Assembly: GCF_043290135.1 (NCBI RefSeq) | Contig: NC_134705.1 | Coordinates: forward strand, 37,017,771-37,081,770 | Direction of reading: 5' to 3' | DNA length: 64,000 bases | Origin: Rhipicephalus microplus | Lineage: Eukaryota > Arthropoda > Arachnida > Ixodida > Ixodidae | Shown: piece after piece, positions 55,211 to 64,000 of the stretch | Numbering within the stretch: position 1 is the first letter of the stretch | Layout: every line of letters begins with the position of its first letter | Translations under genes and position numbers: made by a program | Notes under the pieces: generated by a model | The model's database searches: none | Seen by the model: the letters and a program-made list of their open reading frames with translations, nothing else | What the model was told of the DNA's origin: nothing

Positions 55211-57015
55211 CTCGTCCTGTAATAAGAGCAAATATTACTTCTCATAAAATGATGTTCGTGCTGCTCTGGCAGCACCATATATGAAGAATCTGTAGTGTGT
55301 ATCCTTTGAAATGGCATGTAATTGACATTACACAGAACTCGAAGCATACAACCCATACATTCCAATAATTTCGTATGATGAAGATAAGATAGTTTTCCAG
55401 CATACAGCGAATTCCCGAATTGAGGTGAAGTGTAAGACTACAGCCGAAAATGGCACTCACGAAAGCCTGAACTCACCTAAGAATGAAATTCCTTATAGGG
55501 TAGTGAGCCAGTGTGAAAAACAGTTCTTAAAGTACAACGTTCAGAACAGGTAGCATTAATCAGAACGCACAAGAAACTTACCTCTTCATGTACAAACAGT
55601 TAAGGCATCTCTGCTTTCTCTTTTACATGAGAACAAATGGTCTTGGGCGTGGCACTAGCAAAGAGGTCTGCCAAAAAGTAAAAGATGTACTGGCTTTAAT
55701 CACGCCTCTAACAATTTGAGGAATTGTGACAATTCAGCAATCAGTGCAATTCTTACTGCCTCTGTAAGGGCATCAAAAATGAACAATTTTCTTGTTCTTT
55801 CTACCCTCCCAAAAAGCTCTGTCCATGGCATCTAATCCAAATTTGACGCTGTGCTTCCTATTTGCCTGCTTTCTAGACGTAGGGCTGCGAACATGTATTT
55901 TGTGGGCCTAATCTAGCACAGTAATTCGTCATCTATATTTCAATCATCTTAATTCATTGTAATTTGATAAAAGATGTGATAGCTCGTCCAGTTTTTAAAG
56001 AGTTGCGGGCCTGCAATAGGCACTGCCTAGCACGTATGAAAGTATTTCTTTTTAAAAAAATCTTCAAAGCTTGCTTTCAGAAAAAGCGTCGAGCATATTT
56101 CGGCAACCAAGCCCATCCTCTGATGGCAATCAGGGGCACGCTAATATCGATTATTGACCACGGGACTTACAAACGTAACCTGTGCCTAAATACTCAGTTA
56201 AACACAATCAAACAAGTAGGAGCGCTCGAACGACACCAATGCGCGCGGACGCCGTCTAAGTTGCAGCAGCCATGGCTTATGCTAGAGCTACCGCACATAG
56301 CTCCCACAGTCACGTATACTCTCTCGATTCTGTTATAACGCCGAACGTTATCGCAGATAAAAGCAAAGCACGAAAACAGCAAACAGAAACGAGGGAAAAC
56401 AACGCACGGCGATGGCCACAACAACGCGCCTTTGGAAGTCTTCTAGATCTTTCCCTGTTGCTGGTGACACGTGTGCTAAATATTTTAAAAGACTGACGCG
56501 CACGTGCTGGGAGAATCACGGCGTATCAGCACATCAAACTATACCGTCTTTAAGCAAAAAAAAGCCATTTCATACAGTGTGCCTCTGTACATAAATTTTT
56601 CATTTTCTTTCTTTTTTACGCTTGCACCTAAAGCACGTTGCACGTTTGAGTATTAATAGAAATGTTATTACGATGTAGCCTAAAGCGCATCTTGAAACAA
56701 TATCAATTACTTTGAGCAGTGTAGAGACAAGGTGCGATCAGCAACTAATCACGCCCCTGTTAAGTGATCACATCACTCACTGTATGAGTGATGCACGCAC
56801 TTGCACAACAACGCGCATAGCAGGATGAACTCGTAAAGTCACACGTTTAATCGGGCATCTGCAACAGGCCCGCGAACGCATGCTGTTGTAAATGGCTGGC
56901 AGCCTACTTTGTCAGAGCTGCTGCAGGCGCCCAGCTTGCGCTGTATGATTACTACCTACTAAAACAGTACACTCACCCTTAACAGGCCCACGTTGTCCAC
57001 GTTCGCCACTTTATG
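55211..57015. other. Unassigned stretch
   Basis: AT-rich DNA. The frame 55964-56338 (124 codons) is basic but unrecognised. No repeats shared with the rest of the window were seen. Confidence 0.4.
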
Positions 57016-57019
57016 AATA

Positions 57020-57400
57020 TTCCTTAATACGTGCGTCACTTCGAACACGGTGTCATGCGTGACCACCATTGAAGATGCGTCTGTTGGCTAGAACTCACAC
57101 AGCGACCAAGACCCCAGACTAACGCAACGCATTTGAAAGACGGATGAGACAGAGAGGGCAACGTTGAGAGAGAGAAGGAGAAGGCACTGGCGGCGACGCC
57201 GCAGCTGTCGACGCAGGTGTTCGGTGACGCAACTATTCGCTTATCTACACCGCCGTTGTGGGGGCGGGGGGGGGACCGCTGGCCCGGGTGAGCGGGGGGG
57301 GGGGACCCGCCAAGACGGCGCCGAAAGGCAAACGCTGTGGTGCATACGGCGGGCGGCGGTTCGACGCGGAAGGCAATCGAATTGCGCTTCAAGAATGACT
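57020..57400. other. GC-rich patch with G homopolymers
   Basis: A CpG-rich stretch with G runs of eight or more at about 57265 and 57293 and GGCGGCGACGCCGCAGCTG near 57190. Long overlapping frames on both strands are a product of composition. It could be a small CpG island, but no exon is recognisable. Confidence 0.4.
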
Positions 57401-58154
57401 CCTTCTAAACGGCAACTCTCCTTCCGCGCAGCGGCGCAGGTTATTTACCAGCCTTGTGTTATTTGAGTATTTTGACGGAATGCGACTGCAGTGGGCGAAA
57501 AATAGTGAAGAAAAACTTGCGGAAAACAAAAAGCACCCTGGAACGGCCAGAAATAATAATTATTTCGTCCTCGGTTGCATTAGCGGGAGAGCATCGCTAC
57601 ACATTTTTCAGAGGAATTTCTTTTCGCATTGTCCGTGTCTGGCGATTCCGCGTATGATGCCGCAAACACTGAATGCGTAGTCGAAGCTGGAACAAATTAA
57701 TCCACAGTCGCGGATGTTTAGAAGGCTTGTCACGCACCACGAAACGTGCCGAGGTTGTTATAACAGACTTTTTGCTAACCACATGATCAGCACATAATTC
57801 CATATGGTTGCCCATTGAGCTAGCTAAGCACCTGTAGCAAAGGCAGGGCACGTTCTTTTTAAACGTTCTTAATATAAACGATGGTTGTGCATCAGTGCAG
57901 TGACAGGTTTCCGTGTGAATTGGTCATAACCCACGTTTTCGAGCGTAGAAGCGCCTCAACGGAGCTATTCAGCTACCACAGCAAGTTCGCAAGCAACGAT
58001 GAGGTACGAGAATGTGCAGCTGTTTTCCATGTACTGAACAGTCAGTGTACAGTGCGTTGACCACCGCCATTCCTTAAGACACCTCCCATATAGACTCCCA
58101 GTCTGAACAGGCGTGGGACCCTAAACACTAAGAAGCAGTGCCCACCCTCCCGCA
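57401..58154. other. Unassigned stretch
   Basis: No recognisable gene or repeat. Short frames only. Confidence 0.35.
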
Positions 58155-58410
58155 CACACACACACACAACATTCGAGGGCGTGCGGGCTGATGCATACGC
58201 ATATTTATTCACAGGCGCACACACATACACGCATACACACATACGGCTACACACACACGCGACCGTAAACGCTGCCTGCATGGGCGTACACATGTGCACA
58301 GGTATGCTTAACACAAGCACGGACTCGCACATACACGCGCATGCACACATGCACGGGTGTATACAAAATCGCGCTTACACACGAACACATGCGCAGGCTC
58401 ATGTACACAC
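58155..58410 (+). repeat. CA-rich low-complexity region
   Basis: It begins with a CA run at 58155-58168 and continues with interrupted CACACA, CATACA and GCACA units for 250 bp. The long frames on both strands here are composition artefacts. Confidence 0.8.
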
Positions 58411-58629
58411 ACCCATACTGGGGCGAGCATTATGTTCGTGTATATATTCTATAGCAAACATGTAGCTTTTAACCAACGCTAAGGAAAGCTTTCGTAACAT
58501 GGATTGCAGTTAATTGCCATTATAGTTGAAACGCGATTTGCTTCTGCTGGCATTCTGCTGTAATCGGAGAGCCCCTTCACATTTTCTCAGTCAATTAGGC
58601 CGTCATTTAACGCAAAGTCCACATATTCG

Positions 58630-58855
58630 TGCAGTAGCTACGCTGCTGGGCCGCCGATCCGAATGCCGTGGGTTTGATGCCGGCCGTGGCAGTCGAATTA
58701 AGACGGAGGCGAAATGGTAGAAGCCTGTGCACTGTGCGATATCATCGCTCATTAAAGAACACCAAATGGTCAAAATCTCTGGAGCTTTCCACTACGACGA
58801 CCCTCATAATCATATCGAGGTTTTTGAGACGTAAAAGCCCAAATATTATGATTAT
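58630..58855 (+). mobile_element. Ruka-like SINE, diverged
   Basis: A degraded tRNA head (B-box-like GGGTTTGATGCCGG near 58670) is followed by the SINE body: GAGGCGAAATGGTAGAAGCC, then TTAAAGAACACC, then TCATAATCATATCGAGGTTTTTGAGACG, ending in a TATTATGATTATG tail. The clear TTGGGTGCACGT segment of other copies is mutated. This is an old copy. Confidence 0.7.
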
Positions 58856-58889
58856 GTGTTTTTGTTATGCTGAATATTCCATCTGATGA

Positions 58890-59095
58890 CTCGTCACATA
58901 CACCCTTCTCAGGCACAAAAGCACCCTTAGAGCCTATTTTAGGGTGCCATTGAGGCAAGCACCCAAACAAAAGGGTGCTTTTTTTTCAATCGACCATTTA
59001 TGGATGTAAAGGGTGTTGCAAAGGGTGCTTTCTCGTAAAATCACCCTTTTTACACCCTTTTGGGTGTAAAATTTTTTTCTGTGCAGCCATATTCC
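58890..59095. mobile_element. Fold-back element, second copy of the AGGGTG family
   Basis: ACACCCTTCTCAGGCACAAAAG at the left and TTACACCCTTTTGGGTGTAAAATTTTTTTCTGTGCAG-like sequence at the right enclose alternating CACCCTT and AAGGGTG words. TTTACACCCTTTTGGGTGTAAA near 59050-59070 is a near-perfect palindrome. Confidence 0.55.
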
Positions 59096-59309
59096 CTTGT
59101 CGTCGTCAGCCACTGCATGAACAATCGGCACAAAATTCCTTGCAAGTGTTTAGCAAATCCCATGCTTCTCAGAAAAATGACGAAAAATAGCATACCCGAT
59201 GCTGGTCTACCTCGCAAATGTTTATTATTAATGCCCTAGTGGGTACCAAGCAATTGTGCATGCAGTAGTTATCCAATGAGGGTTTTTAAAAGGCTCTAAA
59301 AGGCTGCTC

Positions 59310-60055
59310 TTCTACCTTGTCCTTGTTCTTGTTGCCCTTTCCTTGTGGCTCATATTCAATGTGGGGGATCAGCCATAATTGAGTTGTCCTATAAAGTATT
59401 ATTCTATTTTAGAGTAAATGAACTCACCAATTGAAAACGTTTATACTTTTAGAATGAAATTTCGGATGATCACTGGTCTCTACTCATCATAAAGTTTTTG
59501 TATTAGTAATAGATATTAACCTAGATCAGAACCTAGCTTAACAAAAGAAATCAAAAGGAAGAAGTTATGCGTATGACGAGACAGAAGAATAAAATTATTT
59601 TGTATGTCTTTTCGTTTCATTCAGATAATTCCGCACTGCCTCGCAAACTTTCGCACTGGCAAACCCAAAAATACAGGCTCCAAAGGACAGAATCACGGGC
59701 ATGGATAATCTTATTATAATAGTACGTAAAGGATTTTCTAACTTGGATCTACTAGCTGTAGTAAATCATGTTAATGTCAAAAAGTAATGATCCATAGTTT
59801 CTGGCTCAGCACAGAAAGTGCACATTGTACAAAATGCCTGACCAGACCTGTGTTGGTAAAAATTTATTTCGGGCACCCTACAGCGCTGCCTGGTAATTAG
59901 GACTTCTTGTTTATCTGTGTCACAACAGGATCGGAGCCAGGGATATAATAAGTGCCGATATTCAGTCGAATTTGTGAGTGATGTACATGTGGAGTTTTCC
60001 ATATTGGTACGCCTGCGAAATGGCGCAGCCGTTACATGAGACCTTTCGCTGAGAC
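59310..60055 (-). mobile_element. I-group LINE copy B, 5'-truncated 3' end
   Basis: The minus-strand frame 59766-60002 reads SLTNSTEYRHLLYPW and CTFCAEPETMDHYFLTLT, which match the region before and at the C-terminal zinc motif of LINE copy A (CSSCNEPEHIDHFL). The last cysteine of the motif is not present. The 3' UTR and a CTTG/CCTT-rich tail end near 59310-59330. Only about 0.75 kb survives. It ends at the tail of copy C. Confidence 0.8.
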
Positions 60056-60062
60056 TGTGCTG

Positions 60063-61015
60063 CGCCTTCTTCTTCTTCTTCTTCTCTTCATCTCATGACT
60101 CTTACCCGATGTATAGGATTGGCCGAGTGTTAGGTGAATTATTTTTGGTTCTTAGTAGTCATTTATGCTTGGGATAGGTTACACAACAAAGATTTACTGA
60201 ATAATAATAAATACATGTTTAAAGAATGAAGATTTAAGCTCCATATTCTTTTAGCCTGACTGATGAACTCCTCTATGGCGCAGTAAACATCCCTGTGACT
60301 GTAGCCCAGAGTAGAGGCACCGAATGATAGAACAACTGATTCGTATATTTCCAGACCCAAGTTTCGAAGAGGTGGTGCTACGAATCTTCTTCTCAATACC
60401 GTATACCGGCGACAGGATAGAAAGTAATGACTCATTGTTTCCTCGTCCTCACAGAAAATACACAAAGCAGACCAGACAATGCTTGACTTGCTCTATGCAG
60501 GTAAATGTTGAGAGAGGTTACCCAGCAGCGAAGTTTGGTTATGGCCACTTCTATTATTCTCGCCCGCGATAACTCATAGTTCCAGGGAAATAATAGGTGC
60601 TTATATTCTGAAGAAGCTGTCAAGACAGGGTCTGATAAGCATTTTTTTTAAAGTTAAAATGCGGAATCGTGTAATTGTAATGTATGTTGTCAGTGTAAAA
60701 CTGGAACGATTGGCATGAAAAGCACCGCCTTTGCTAAAGGATCAGTGCTATCGTTTAAAAGCAGACCCTTGTGTCCTAGCGCCGAAATTAAGTGGAGACT
60801 TTGTAAGTGCGTGGGAACTAGTATTTTGAAAAGCTTTAGAAGGGCGTTTCACCAGATGCAGAGAGTGAAGAACACAGGGATAATGAGTCAGTGATGATCA
60901 CTTTTACTGTATTTACACTGGGTAATTTTTGGAGAGCTAATAATATGGCCATAAATTCAGCTATAAAAACTGGGATCAAATCCGGCAATCGTAACAGAAA
61001 AGACTCGTCATGCTG
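60063..61015 (-). mobile_element. I-group LINE copy C, 5'-truncated 3' end
   Basis: From high to low coordinates the minus strand shows a piece of RNase H near 60940-60970 (FIAEFMAI, the catalytic glutamate), the EYKHLLFPW segment at 60432-60623, the zinc motif CIFCEDEETMSHYFLSC at about 60415-60465, and the true C-terminus LSFGASTLGYSHRDVYCAIEEF near 60245-60330. It closes with a plus-strand CTT run at 60066-60085. The C-terminus is in frame here and was used to recognise the frameshift in copy A. The 5' truncation falls within about 50 bp of the THAP exon. Confidence 0.82.
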
Positions 61016-61047
61016 CGTCTACTGCGCAGGCCTGGTGTTTTTGCTTT

Positions 61048-61194
61048 TTTTTTTGTCGGAACAAAGTTTTTTCGGCCAATGTTGTGCAGCCGCTGCTGAT
61101 TGCGCCAGTCATCGCTTTTACCTTGGGATATCTTAAAAAGTGCGTAACCATTTTCACTGTGGTTGCTGCAGTCATAGGCCCAAGAGCACGGCAT
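61048..61194 (-). pseudogene. THAP-domain N-terminal exon, damaged
   Basis: THAP domains are C2CH zinc-binding DNA-binding domains used by P-element transposases and many host proteins. From an ATG at 61194 the minus strand reads MPCSWAYDCSNH, then YALFKISQGK and LHNIGRKNFVPTKK, the typical order of an arthropod THAP N-terminus. One of the first zinc cysteines appears replaced by tryptophan, and the late C-x2-H pair is missing, because the sequence changes after FVPTKK. A GC-rich, CpG-bearing region at 61195-61400 lies upstream and could be the 5' UTR. Downstream is LINE copy C. No further exon was found, so it is probably a pseudo-exon or a gene cut by the LINE. Confidence 0.6.
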
Positions 61195-61465
61195 AGCGCC
61201 CGCACACAGCACAAAAAACAAAGCGTGCGCTACGTTTGTTACGCGCAGCGCCGACAAAAATGGCGCGAGCGAAAAAGAAAAACACAAACAAAGCGCAGGA
61301 TCCACACTTCTCCAAGGGCAACCGCGAAGAAGACCAATAATCGTGCAGAAAAAATGCCGGAGACTGGAAGGACGCGAAGGGGGGTGAGGAGATACTGAGG
61401 ATGTAAAGCGCGTGGCGGCGGGTACAGTGAAAGGCGGCACTTTACCAAGATCAAGCGGCTTTAGT

Positions 61466-61592
61466 TTTAGCAAGGCGTTGGAAACGCTTGCCTTCTTGTG
61501 CATAGTGTTGCATTGTCAGCCCAGCGTCAGAAACGCTACTGTTCTCAGAATTACTTACGTATGCCATCCCTGGTGTAAGGGCACACATACCT
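61466..61592 (+). repeat. Dispersed repeat segment, copy 1
   Basis: It aligns with 62476-62602 at about 80 percent: TTAGCAAG(G/C)CGTTGGAA, then GCATTGTCAGC, then AAACGCTACTGT, then AAAACACACATAC-like end. On the minus strand both give a similar short peptide containing YAQ(E/K)GK and FQRLAK. This could be chance carry-over of DNA similarity. Confidence 0.7.
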
Positions 61593-61599
61593 ACTATGC

Positions 61600-62220
61600 G
61601 TGCTCTTGTTGATTCGCCAGCTTGCGCGTGTACTAGCAATAACGCTGGAAGGTGCGATCAAAACTGTGCAAATACTAGACACTCCCTGCCGATTACCGGA
61701 TAACTAAAGGTTGAATATACCTATAGCCGCTGTCACAGTGCAGCGAGATTTGTTTGTACTTTGAATTATTTAGTTTTCGGGGCAAAAGTTATATCATACA
61801 GGGATCAAATTTGCGGGAGGCCGCAACTTGTCCACACATGCACGCTGGATTACACTGAAAAAAAAACCCGCATTATCTAAGAAAAAAACAAAAAAAACTG
61901 CTCAATGCCATGAGGCGTGCGTGATGTATTTTCTTCGCCCATGCCATCCCTCACTGCTTAGCTCCCAGTTCCAGTGCTTTCGTTGGGGCGAGAGAAGAGA
62001 AAATGCTATTGCAACGTGCGACAAATCATAGTAACTCCGCTCGTATTGGATGGCTTCTTGAAATTTTAGCGCCATCAAATCTCTGAGGCAACGAGCTCTT
62101 TTACTGAATTTATTGCATGGTTACTTGAAAATGTGTTCCAGGGGCCTCCAACTGAGATTCCTTGCCTAAAGTATATGCAAAAAGACGAAATTAGAAGCCT
62201 ATAAAGGGAAACGTTTGTAC
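61600..62220. other. Unassigned spacer
   Basis: No gene or repeat recognised. An A-rich stretch lies near 61855-61900. Confidence 0.35.
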
Positions 62221-62602
62221 CGCATCTGCGTGTTTCACTGCAAATGTCGTACAAATACGATAGTATTGCGTCTGGAGAGTGTCAATTTTATTCTTGAATC
62301 ACTGCGTTAGAGTGTTTCGATCCGTGCAGTGAAGGTGAACCAGCGCATCGAGGCATGTTAGACAGGAGCGCTATCTGGCAGATATCTTCGAAAACAAAGC
62401 AAGGCGTGCGTGCCTGTCTGGGAGGCGATAAGATGTAGAACGCAAAGCGATGGGCAGGTGCCACCACCATGCCATCTTAGCAAGCCGTTGGAAGCACTTG
62501 CCTTTTTGTGCGTAGCGGTGCATTGTCAGCGCAGCGTCATAAACGCTACTGTCCTCAAAATTACTTATGAATGCCTTCTTTAGTATGAAAACACACATAC
62601 AG
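62221..62602 (+). repeat. Dispersed repeat, uninterrupted copy (empty site for the gypsy)
   Basis: 62221-62473 matches the two halves of repeat around the gypsy (44251-44449 and 48818-48886), with GGCGT present once at 62403-62407. 62476-62602 matches 61466-61592. The joined 382 bp may represent one repeat family, of which the other copies are partial. Confidence 0.75.
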
Positions 62603-64000
62603 AATATTGACGGGTTGTTATTGTGCCTCAGATATGCACAAAAATTGATTTTAATTTGACAATGCACAAGTGTGAACGCTGAAACTTCAGCAATGTTGGT
62701 GGGCGCTGCGAATGAGGTTGGATTTTGGTCGTTTACCGTTTCAGCGGACAAAGAGACAGAGATACATACAGATCAAAATTTTTGCGTTGAAGTACCCCAA
62801 GAAAGGCTATTGTCTTTAAAATGTGTCACGGTGTTTGTGAAGGCTTTTGCACTAAAATATTTTGGGCAGAAATCACAGCCACGAGCGCTTTCAGCTAACT
62901 CGGTGACGGGATTCATGCTGCAGCGGTGGTTATGCTTGTGCCCGTCGGAACACATCTCACCCGAGTTGATCACTACATTAAATTTCACTAGGGAGGGGTT
63001 AATTTTATTGGTAAGAGCCATACATAATTTCAAGGTCTCATAGGCTATGTTCACACATATTATAGTGTGACTCTGCGAACGTGAGCTAAGATACACCCAA
63101 GCTAGACACTAACATTTCTATTGAACCTTACACGTTCTGCTGACGACTAAGCACACACATACACATAGCCACGTGTGCGGACCCCCCCCCTCCCCACCAC
63201 GCACACACACACACATGCGCGTGACAGATATTCAGTTCATCCAGCAAAGTTTGTTTGTATGTGAGCGTAAAATGTATTATTATTACATACCATCAATGTA
63301 CCCTAACTTCTAAAGGCACCTCGAAGTGTTGTCTATAGCGAGAAGGTGCAACACAGGCAAACGCGCAGGCCAATCACAACCTTAGAAAGATCTCCTAAGT
63401 TACTCATCCTGTTATTTAAGCTGATAAAAATTGTGATAAACTTAAAACAGCCTGATGAGAAATTTAGTGTTAGCAGTTCTAATGAGTACAAGTTTTAATG
63501 TTCTGCGGTGTTGCTAACCGCAAAAAATGAGGAACATAAAGCTGAAAAAATATACGACGAAATAAAAATATTTTTAATGATTAGCTTCATCTATTCGTCC
63601 GTTTACAATGGCATCTCTAGGACTCACCAAGCAATTTCTGAAACTAGCGACATAATGCACAACAAATGCACAAAATGAAGAAAAATGAGTAAACATGTTA
63701 TCATGTAAAATTAAGAACAATACACACAGTATAGCCATAATTTTTAGAAGAAATAAATTAAGCTCTGCACAAGCAATTTCTCACGCACCAAAGAGACACA
63801 TGCCGCACCGTAACAGTGTTGATTATCTTTTTCAATTGAAACACATATTACTGTGCCCATTACATGTCATATTACGTGGCTTATGCCACATATATTACCC
63901 GAAATTTGCGAGAACTATAACGTGCAAACTTGGATTGTTCTACGCCGATCGCATCTTTCGTGTCTGCGAAACATGTCTGCAGAAGAAAGGTGCCAGCGAA
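62603..64000. other. Unassigned AT-rich stretch to window end
   Basis: A frame at 62672-63043 (123 codons, plus) is unrecognised and overlapped by a minus frame. A short CA run with adjacent C-runs lies near 63180-63215. The last 500 bp are strongly AT-rich without visible features. Confidence 0.4.

Noticed and set aside
55964..56338. 124-codon basic frame
   Set aside because: No domain or repeat context. Probably chance.
58181..58465. His/Thr-rich frame and its antisense Cys/Val-rich frame
   Set aside because: Artefacts of a CA-rich low-complexity region.

Overview
This is a eukaryotic, intergenic-looking window made almost entirely of transposable elements and their decay products. It is most likely from a hard tick (Ixodidae; Rhipicephalus/Dermacentor type). 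I infer this from several SINEs that look like the tick tRNA-derived SINE Ruka, from Mag-like Ty3/gypsy, I-group LINE, Penelope and PIF/Harbinger remnants, from a THAP-domain exon and from abundant tetranucleotide microsatellites. The assignment rests on recognition from memory, not on a search. I found no convincing intact host protein-coding gene and no intact tRNA or rRNA gene. Nearly all recognisable proteins are broken TE proteins.

Layout. 1-1085: antisense remnant of a Ty3/gypsy pol, cut by the window edge. 5.3 kb: Ruka-like SINE. 6.2-11.45 kb: near-complete but broken I-group LINE on the minus strand (ORF1 with CCHC knuckles; ORF2 with endonuclease, RT, RNase H and a terminal zinc motif). 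11.5-12.17 kb: Harbinger deletion derivative with TAA target-site duplications. 12.44-14.18 kb: an element built of about 145 bp tandem repeats, a GC-rich block and a (GATA)20 tract. 15.5-15.8 kb: CCGT/CCAT tetranucleotide element.

20.5-33.9 kb is a nested stack. A CR1-like LINE reverse transcriptase on the plus strand is cut into three pieces. One cut is a 9.6 kb PIF/Harbinger element (20923-30522) that carries a multi-exon, catalytically dead transposase. The other is a 2.45 kb element with short TIRs and a TA target duplication (30719-33165). 34.4-34.8 kb holds an inverted copy of the same Harbinger end. 36.4-39.3 kb is a 2.8 kb inverted duplication of the 145 bp repeat element. Two Ruka-like SINEs with clear target-site duplications follow at 39.8 and 40.9 kb.

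44450-48817 is a complete-length 4.37 kb Mag-like gypsy with 184 bp LTRs, GGCGT target duplications and broken gag-pol. It sits inside a dispersed repeat whose uninterrupted relative lies at 62.2-62.5 kb, giving an internal empty-site reference. 50.6-52.4 kb holds a tetranucleotide element, a tRNA-like fragment, an AGGGTG fold-back element and an AT-rich minisatellite. 52.5-54.9 kb is an inverted pair of Penelope-like 3' fragments, only one of which keeps the GIY-YIG domain. 58.6-61.2 kb holds another SINE, a second fold-back element, two 5'-truncated copies of the I-group LINE and a THAP-domain exon abutting one LINE end.

The genes do not act together as a pathway. What the window records is an order of insertions. 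The SINEs and possibly the gypsy look youngest, from intact or near-intact duplications. The CR1-like LINE predates both DNA transposons inside it. The most unusual items are the minisatellite element in single and inverted-duplicated form, the palindromic Penelope pair, and the large Harbinger with retained exon structure.
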